NCBI GenBank assembly: GCA_036676235.1
Contig: JAKFDI010000056.1
Span: 32,358-96,357, forward strand
Length of the DNA stretch: 64,000 nt
Direction of reading: 5' to 3'
Source of the DNA: JAKFDI01 sp036676235
Lineage (GTDB): Bacteria > Pseudomonadota > Gammaproteobacteria > Burkholderiales > Burkholderiaceae_C
A program made the translations under genes and the position numbers. Under the pieces are notes generated by a model. The model saw nothing but the letters and a program-made list of their open reading frames with translations, ran no database searches and was not told the origin of the DNA. The stretch's first letter is position 1. Each line of letters opens with the position of its first letter. This document shows positions 56,961-64,000 of the stretch, piece by piece.

Positions 56961-58229
56961 ATGGCCGAAAAAAAAGGCTCTTCGAGCGAGAAAGTTCTCT
57001 ACTGCTCCTTCTGCGGCAAGAGCCAGCATGAGGTGAAGAAGCTGATCGCCGGCCCGTCCGTGTTCATCTGCGACGAGTGCATCGAGCTGTGCAACGACAT
57101 CATTCGCGATGAAGTGCCCGCCGAAGGCGCCGACACCAAGAACACCAAGTCCGATCTGCCGATTCCGAGCGAGATCAAGGGCAGCCTCGACCAGTACGTG
57201 ATCGGCCAGGACGCGGCCAAGCGCACCCTCTCCGTCGCGGTCTACAACCACTACAAGCGGCTGCGGCACATGAGCCGCACGAAGGACGATGTCGAGCTCT
57301 CCAAGAGCAACATCCTGCTGATCGGGCCGACGGGTTCGGGCAAAACCCTGCTGGCGCAAACGCTGGCCCGCCTGCTCAACGTGCCCTTCGTCATCGCCGA
57401 CGCGACCACGCTGACCGAAGCCGGCTACGTGGGCGAGGACGTCGAGAACATCATCCAGAAGCTGCTGCAGAACTGCAACTACGACGTCGAGCGGGCGCAG
57501 CGCGGCATCGTCTACATCGACGAGATCGACAAGATCTCGCGCAAGGCCGACAACCCGTCCATCACACGCGATGTGTCGGGCGAGGGCGTGCAGCAGGCGC
57601 TGCTCAAGCTCGTCGAGGGCACGATGGCATCGGTGCCGCCCCAGGGCGGGCGCAAGCACCCGAACCAGGACTTCCTGCAGATCGACACGACCAACATCCT
57701 GTTCATCTGCGGCGGCGCTTTCGACGGCCTCGAGAAGGTGATCCAGAACCGTTCCGAGAAATCGGGCATCGGTTTCGGTGCCACGGTGCACACGAAGAAG
57801 GAGCGCCGGGTCTCGGAAGTCTTCCGCGAGGTCGAGCCCGAGGACTTGATCAAGTTCGGCCTCATCCCCGAACTGGTGGGCCGCCTGCCGGTCGTTGCGA
57901 CCCTCGGCGAACTGACCGAAGACGCCCTGGTGCAGATCCTCACCGAGCCGAAGAACGCGCTGCTCAAGCAGTACCAGAAGCTGTTCTCGATGGACGGGGT
58001 CGAACTCGAGATCCGTCCCTCCGCATTGGCTGCCATCTCCCGCAAGGCGCTGGAGCGCAAGACCGGTGCGCGCGGGCTGCGCTCCATCATGGAGCAGGCT
58101 CTGATCGACACCATGTTCGACCTGCCCACCCTCGATGGCGTGGCCAAGGTCGTACTCGACGAGCACACCATCGAAGAAGAGGCGAAGCCTCTGCTCGTCT
58201 ACCGAGAGCAGGCCAAGGCCAGCGCCTGA
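56961..58229 (+). CDS. clpX: Clp protease ATP-binding unfoldase ClpX
   Basis: The 422-residue AAA+ unfoldase feeds tagged proteins to ClpP. The N-terminal zinc-binding domain has Cys15, Cys18, Cys37 and Cys40 (LYCSFCGKSQ and FICDECIELC). Walker A is GPTGSGKT at 122-129, and Walker B is VYIDEID with Asp187 and Glu188. The ClpP-contact IGF loop is replaced in part by SGIGFGATVH, which keeps the IGF tripeptide. Length is standard. A short CAC-GAC-rich leader precedes the ATG without a strong ribosome site. lon follows after 89 bases. Confidence 0.98.
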   Translation: MAEKKGSSSEKVLYCSFCGKSQHEVKKLIAGPSVFICDECIELCNDIIRDEVPAEGADTKNTKSDLPIPSEIKGSLDQYVIGQDAAKRTLSVAVYNHYKRLRHMSRTKDDVELSKSNILLIGPTGSGKTLLAQTLARLLNVPFVIADATTLTEAGYVGEDVENIIQKLLQNCNYDVERAQRGIVYIDEIDKISRKADNPSITRDVSGEGVQQALLKLVEGTMASVPPQGGRKHPNQDFLQIDTTNILFICGGAFDGLEKVIQNRSEKSGIGFGATVHTKKERRVSEVFREVEPEDLIKFGLIPELVGRLPVVATLGELTEDALVQILTEPKNALLKQYQKLFSMDGVELEIRPSALAAISRKALERKTGARGLRSIMEQALIDTMFDLPTLDGVAKVVLDEHTIEEEAKPLLVYREQAKASA

Positions 58230-58318
58230 TGTCCGGTTCCGCGGTTGTCGACATGGCCCGCGGCTTCTTGCAATCGAAGGCTCGAACCTGATATCGGTTC
58301 GAGAAAGAGAGGTAACTC

Positions 58319-60754
<2,436 letters not shown>

Positions 60755-60773
60755 TGCGTTGAGTGAGGCCGTG

Positions 60774-60803
60774 TTGTGCGCGGCTTCGTTCTCTGCATAT
60801 AAT
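60774..60803 (+). promoter_or_regulatory. Promoter of tRNA-Gly
   Basis: TTGTGC (60774-60779), 18-base spacer, consensus TATAAT (60798-60803), 54 bases before the tRNA. Confidence 0.7.
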
Positions 60804-60857
60804 GCGGGCTCGCTGTTTTCGCAGATCTGTTTTGAGATGCGCTTGCGGTGAGTGAAT

Positions 60858-60933
60858 GCGGGAGTAGCTCAGTTGGTAGAGCGCAACCTTGCCAAGGTTG
60901 AGGTCGCGAGTTCGAGCCTCGTCTCCCGCTCCA
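60858..60933 (+). tRNA. tRNA-Gly (anticodon GCC)
   Basis: GCGGGAG pairs with CTCCCGC, followed by TCCA. The anticodon stem-loop CAACC-TTGCCAA-GGTTG gives GCC. The D-arm AGCTCAGTTGGTAGAGC and T-arm GTTCGAGC are canonical. Confidence 0.98.
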
Positions 60934-60940
60934 GAATCGA

Positions 60941-60968
60941 AAAGGGAAGCCTCGTGCTTCCCTTTTTT
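60941..60968 (+). terminator. Terminator after tRNA-Gly
   Basis: AAAGGGAAGC-CTCGT-GCTTCCCTTT followed by TTT. It directly follows the tRNA. Confidence 0.88.
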
Positions 60969-61097
60969 GTCGGCAATCGGCGTCATGCGCCGGGCTTCGC
61001 ACAAGGTATCCCGCAAGGGGTCCTACAAGAGATCGGCGAAGTTGGCCTTCCGCGCAACGGAGAAAATTCGTTGTGTGAGAATGCGGCCCGCAACAAC

Positions 61098-61171
61098 GGC
61101 GCGGTAGCAAAGCGGTTATGCACCGGATTGCAAATCCGTTCAGCCCAGTTCGACTCTGGGCCGCGCCTCCA
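61098..61171 (+). tRNA. tRNA-Cys (anticodon GCA)
   Basis: GGCGCGG pairs with CCGCGCC, then TCCA. The anticodon arm CGGAT-TGCAAAT-CCG shows GCA at 61130-61132. The D-loop GCAAAGCGGTTATGC and T-arm CCCAGTTCGACTCTGGG fit tRNA-Cys. Confidence 0.97.
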
Positions 61172-61177
61172 CCCTTC

Positions 61178-61209
61178 AAGCCCCGCACCGATTCGATGCG
61201 GGGCTTTTT
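61178..61209 (+). terminator. Terminator after tRNA-Cys
   Basis: AAGCCCCGC pairs with GCGGGGCTT around an 11-base loop, then TTTC. Confidence 0.88.
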
Positions 61210-61322
61210 CTTTGTTGCCCGATTTGCGCGCCGCGCTTCACATGTGCGGCGAACCGCACGCCGCGTCCGGCGCACCGCGCGCAGGCGGCCGAACACCGCA
61301 TCGCCCACATAATCCAAGCGCG

Positions 61323-61414
61323 GCCCGGGTGGTGAAACTGGTAGACACAGCGGACTTAAACTCCGCCGCTTGCCGAGAGGCGGCGTACGGGTTCGAGTCC
61401 CGTTCTGGGCACCA
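61323..61414 (+). tRNA. tRNA-Leu (anticodon TAA)
   Basis: The acceptor GCCCGGG pairs with TCTGGGC, with two G-U pairs, followed by ACCA. The anticodon arm GCGGA-CTTAAAC-TCCGC gives TAA for UUA/UUG codons. The long variable arm CTTGCCGAGAGGCGGCG is typical of leucine tRNA. CATAAT at 61310-61315 may be its -10 box. The transporter gene starts 34 bases on. Confidence 0.96.
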
Positions 61415-61447
61415 ACAACAACATCGAATGTCGCTGCGGAGGGTGCC

Positions 61448-62749
61448 ATGGCTCTGTTCCCGGCCGACGCGCTGAACGAAGGCGTCAAGAAGCGCGAAGT
61501 GTTCGGTTGGGCGATGTACGACTTCGCCAACTCGGGCTACACGACGGTCGTGCTCACGGCCGTGTTCAACGCCTATTTCGTTGGCGTGATCGCGGGCGGT
61601 GCGCCCTGGGCCACGCTGGCGTGGACGCTCACCATCGCGGCGTCCAGTCTTGGCGTGATGCTGCTGATGCCGGCGCTCGGTGCCTGGGCCGACATCAAGG
61701 CGGCCAAGAAGCGCGTGCTGGCCTTCACCACGTTCGGCTGTGTCGCAGGGACGGTGCTGCTGGCCTTCACCGGGCGGGGCGATGTGGCGCTGGCCGTTGC
61801 GGCGGTGGTGCTGTCGAACACCTTCTATTCCTTCGGCGAGTCGCTGATCGCATCGTTTCTGCCCGAGTTGTCGCGGCCAGACGCCATCGGCCGCGTGTCG
61901 GGCTGGGGCTGGAGCTTCGGGTACTTGGGCGGCATGTTGTCGCTCGGCCTGAGCCTGGCCTATGTGCTCACGGCGCAGGCACGCGGTGCGCCGGCAACGC
62001 ACTTCGTGCCGGTCACGATGCTCATCACCGCCGCGGTCTACGGCACGGCGTCGATCCTCACCTTCGTGCTGCTGCGCGAACGGGCGACACCTCAGCCGCA
62101 GGGCGCGTCACGTGCCGGCGTGCGCGCCTCGCTCGCGCGGCTGGCCGGTACGTGGCGTCGGGCGCGCAGCTTTCGCGACTTCAGCTGGCTGCTCGCCTGC
62201 GCTGCGTGCTATCAGGCCGGCATTTCGGTGGTGATTGCGCTGGCAGCCGTCTACGCCCAGGAGGCGCTCGGTTTCGAGCAGGCAGACACGATGCTGCTGA
62301 TCTTTCTCGTGAACATCGCTGCTGCGGTCGGCGCGTTTGCCTTCGGCTATTGGCAGGACCGGATTGGCCACAAACCGGCCCTTGCGATCACGCTGGTCGG
62401 CTGGGTCGTGATGACGGTGCTCGCGATGCTGGCGCAAGGACCCGGGCTGTTCTGGGTGGCTGCGGTGATCGCCGGGCTTTGCATGGGGTCGAGCCAGTCG
62501 GCCGGGCGAGCCCTGGCCGGACTCTTCGCGCCGCGTGCGCGGCTGGGCGAGTTCTATGGGTTGTGGACGTTCGCGACGCGCTTGGCCGCCATCGTCGGGC
62601 CGGTCACGTACGGCGTGATCACGGTGCTGACTTCCGGCAACCACCGGCTGGCGATTTTCTCGACCGCGGTGTTCTTTCTCGCCGGTCTTGCGCTGCTGGC
62701 GCCGGTGAATGTCGCACGCGGTGCCGAAGCGGCGCGGCAGCCGGCTTGA
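61448..62749 (+). CDS. UMF1/Atg22-type major facilitator transporter
   Basis: The 433-residue membrane protein has about twelve hydrophobic helices. The family start FGWAMYDFANSGYTTVVLTA is present, and the loop after TM2 reads GAWADIKAAKKRVLAFTTFG, the MFS A-like motif. Helix LCMGSSQSAGRALAGLFAPR is also typical. The group resembles the fungal Atg22 vacuolar amino-acid effluxer. Bacterial substrates are not known. The ATG at 61448 has GGAGGG six bases upstream. The frame is open further upstream, but that part is inside the tRNA. It is convergent with the SDR gene. Confidence 0.9.
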   Translation: MALFPADALNEGVKKREVFGWAMYDFANSGYTTVVLTAVFNAYFVGVIAGGAPWATLAWTLTIAASSLGVMLLMPALGAWADIKAAKKRVLAFTTFGCVAGTVLLAFTGRGDVALAVAAVVLSNTFYSFGESLIASFLPELSRPDAIGRVSGWGWSFGYLGGMLSLGLSLAYVLTAQARGAPATHFVPVTMLITAAVYGTASILTFVLLRERATPQPQGASRAGVRASLARLAGTWRRARSFRDFSWLLACAACYQAGISVVIALAAVYAQEALGFEQADTMLLIFLVNIAAAVGAFAFGYWQDRIGHKPALAITLVGWVVMTVLAMLAQGPGLFWVAAVIAGLCMGSSQSAGRALAGLFAPRARLGEFYGLWTFATRLAAIVGPVTYGVITVLTSGNHRLAIFSTAVFFLAGLALLAPVNVARGAEAARQPA

Positions 62750-62755
62750 GGGCGC

Positions 62756-63643
62756 CTAGCCCGCGCGGCCGTGAATCCGGCCGCTCTCCCCGGGCCGGTA
62801 CAGCGTGCCTTCAGGCCGCAACGGCGGCATGTCGCGCTGCTGGCGCCCGGCCTGCTTCGCCGAGATGCTGTCGGCCAGCGAAGGCATGAGCTTCGAGACC
62901 GCCGCGTTCAGCCCGGCCATCGTTCCCACTGTCACGTCGCGTCCGCCTTCCGTGGCGGCTTTCAGGATCGCGCTCGCGACTTCGTTCGGGTCGATCTGCG
63001 GCGAGGGCAGCTTCGGCTCGCTGTCCATGTAGTTGCGCGCATGTTCCGCGTAGGGCGTGTTGACGGCGGTCGGCTGGATCAGCGTGATCGAAACCGCCGC
63101 GCGGTCGATCTTCTCGACCTCGACGCGCAGCGCATCGGTGAAGCCCTTCACCGCATGCTTGGACGCGGTGTACATGCCCTGCAGCGGAATCACCGCGTCC
63201 GAAACCTCGCTGCCCACGTTGACGAGCGCGCCGCCCTGCCGGCGCAGATGCGGCAAGGCGATGAGTGAGCCGTTGACCACGCCCCAGAAGTTGGTGTCGA
63301 ACAGTCGCCGACTGTCGGCTTCGCTCACCTCGTCGAGGCGGCCGTAGATCGATACGCCCGCGTCGTTGATCCAGGTGTCGATGCGGCCAAAGCGTTCGAT
63401 CGCGCGGTCCGCGGCCCGCTGCAGCTGTGCGCGGTCGCCCACGTCGGCCGGCACGGCGATCGCCGAGATGCCTGAGCGCTGCATGCGCTGCACGAGTTCG
63501 CTCAGCGTCTGCTCGCTGCGTGCGACGAGTACGAGCGACGCGCCGTGCATGGCGGCCGCTTCAGCGGTGGCGAGGCCGATTCCGCTCGATGCGCCGGTGA
63601 TCACCACGACCTGCTGGTCGATCGGCTTGAGGGTGAAGTCCAT
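62756..63643 (-). CDS. Short-chain dehydrogenase/reductase
   Basis: This 295-residue SDR has TGASSGIG at 17-24, INDAG (92-96, with Asp in place of the second Asn of NNAG), and the catalytic Ser145, Tyr158 and Lys162 (MYTASKHAVKGF). LVARSEQTLSEL after strand 2 favours NADPH. A C-terminal extension of about 60 residues beyond the usual fold is Gly/Arg/Pro rich (GRQQRDMPPLRPEGTLYRPG). The substrate is unknown. It is convergent with the transporter gene, with six bases between stops, and divergent from etfB. Confidence 0.9.
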   Translation of the reverse strand: MDFTLKPIDQQVVVITGASSGIGLATAEAAAMHGASLVLVARSEQTLSELVQRMQRSGISAIAVPADVGDRAQLQRAADRAIERFGRIDTWINDAGVSIYGRLDEVSEADSRRLFDTNFWGVVNGSLIALPHLRRQGGALVNVGSEVSDAVIPLQGMYTASKHAVKGFTDALRVEVEKIDRAAVSITLIQPTAVNTPYAEHARNYMDSEPKLPSPQIDPNEVASAILKAATEGGRDVTVGTMAGLNAAVSKLMPSLADSISAKQAGRQQRDMPPLRPEGTLYRPGESGRIHGRAG

Positions 63644-63782
63644 GCGTGCTCCTTGGCGGTCGCCGGGAGGCGGCCTGATGCTTCACGCTTGCAGCAAGCG
63701 GCGTGCGAACAAGCGATCGTGGAACCCGACCCGCTGCGCGTCCGCGTGGTCGCTCGCGGCGTGCGCGCATGGTTAAAATAGC

Positions 63783-63790
63783 ACGATCGT
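63783..63790. promoter_or_regulatory. ACGATCGT palindrome between the SDR gene and etfB
   Basis: ACGATCGT, flanked G...C one base further out, lies in the 239-base divergent gap near TTAAAATA, an AT-rich core that could hold -10 boxes for either direction. TetR-family fatty-acid regulators often bind such dyads. The dyad is short and the call is tentative. Confidence 0.3.
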
Positions 63791-63882
63791 TCGCTTTCTA
63801 TTCCCACGCCTGTCTCGCCGAGGGTCGACTCATAGAATCGATCGGACTTGCCAACCCATCCAACGCTGCAGGAGTGCTCCCC

Positions 63883-64000
63883 ATGAAGATCCTCGTCCCC
63901 GTCAAGCGGGTGGTCGACTACAACGTGAAGGTGCGGGTCAAGAGTGACGGCACCGGGGTGGACATTGCGAACGTGAAGATGAGCATGAACCCCTTCGACG
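63883..64000 (+). CDS. etfB: Electron transfer flavoprotein beta subunit, N-terminal part
   Basis: The first 39 codons are visible and are cut by the window end: MKILVPVKRVVDYNVKVRVK, then DGTGVDIANVKMSMNPFD. These match the EtfB N-terminus closely, with the NPFD motif that contacts AMP. EtfB with EtfA carries electrons from acyl-CoA dehydrogenases to ETF-QO, whose gene is at 11552-13240. CAGGAG lies 8-9 bases before the ATG. etfA probably follows outside the window. Confidence 0.95.
   Translation, partial: MKILVPVKRVVDYNVKVRVKSDGTGVDIANVKMSMNPFD

Overview
The window is a 64 kb piece of a high-GC bacterial chromosome. Gene content and order point to a Burkholderiales betaproteobacterium, probably from the Comamonadaceae or Rubrivivax/Leptothrix side. 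The signs are ilvB-ilvH-ilvC-pssA-leuA-leuA, tig-clpP-clpX-lon, a paired DUF2868/DUF3482 locus, a ketoacid CoA-transferase divergent from a PAS-LuxR regulator, and a long Lys/Ala/Pro-rich N-terminus on RpoD. The genus is inference. Almost all of the window is dense core genome.

Layout. 1-8.6 kb: an aldo/keto reductase tail that reads into a REP-like palindrome, the glycine cleavage operon gcvT-gcvH-gcvP behind a tandem glycine riboswitch, an M48 metalloprotease and a secreted glycerophosphodiesterase. 8.6-18.6 kb: a translationally coupled GTPase/membrane-protein pair (DUF3482/DUF2868), ETF-ubiquinone oxidoreductase, an SDR-YceH-thioesterase run, a PAS-LuxR regulator divergent from scoAB, and two GNAT acetyltransferases. 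18.6-22.5 kb: the one clearly foreign region, a decayed integrative-element remnant. It holds an IS3 transposase tail, a TrbI (VirB10-like) fragment, an AbiE locus with intact antitoxin and broken toxin, an AlpA-like regulator, a truncated tyrosine integrase, and a small gene frameshifted by an extra CTCGG repeat unit.

22.6-35.5 kb: rpoD with a possible small RNA or attenuated leader upstream, an acyl-CoA ligase, a membrane H+-pyrophosphatase divergent from soluble pyrophosphatase, an M16 protease, a FemAB/GNAT-like protein, PII (glnB), a LOG-family protein and an RDD membrane protein. 35.6-43.7 kb: the branched-chain amino acid block ilvB, ilvH, ilvC, pssA and two different 2-isopropylmalate synthases, the first behind a leucine-rich leader peptide and attenuator hairpin. 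43.8-54.5 kb: a D-Ala-D-Ala endopeptidase, an IclR regulator, a TIGR03790 protein, the squalene genes hpnC-hpnD-hpnE, and an RND efflux pair behind a strong promoter with a TetR-type palindrome. 54.6-64 kb: tRNA-Leu(TAG), tig, clpP, clpX, lon, tRNA-Gly, tRNA-Cys, tRNA-Leu(TAA), a UMF1-type MFS transporter, an SDR, and the first 39 codons of etfB.

Functional themes are electron transfer from acyl-CoA and amino-acid oxidation (ETF, ETF-QO, CoA-transferase, acyl-CoA ligase, glycine cleavage), protein quality control, and regulated branched-chain amino acid synthesis. No wholly new multi-gene system is evident. The most unusual signals are the decayed element with its orphan AbiEi, the CTCGG slippage gene, the short transcript unit upstream of rpoD, the leucine attenuator, and several regulatory repeats.
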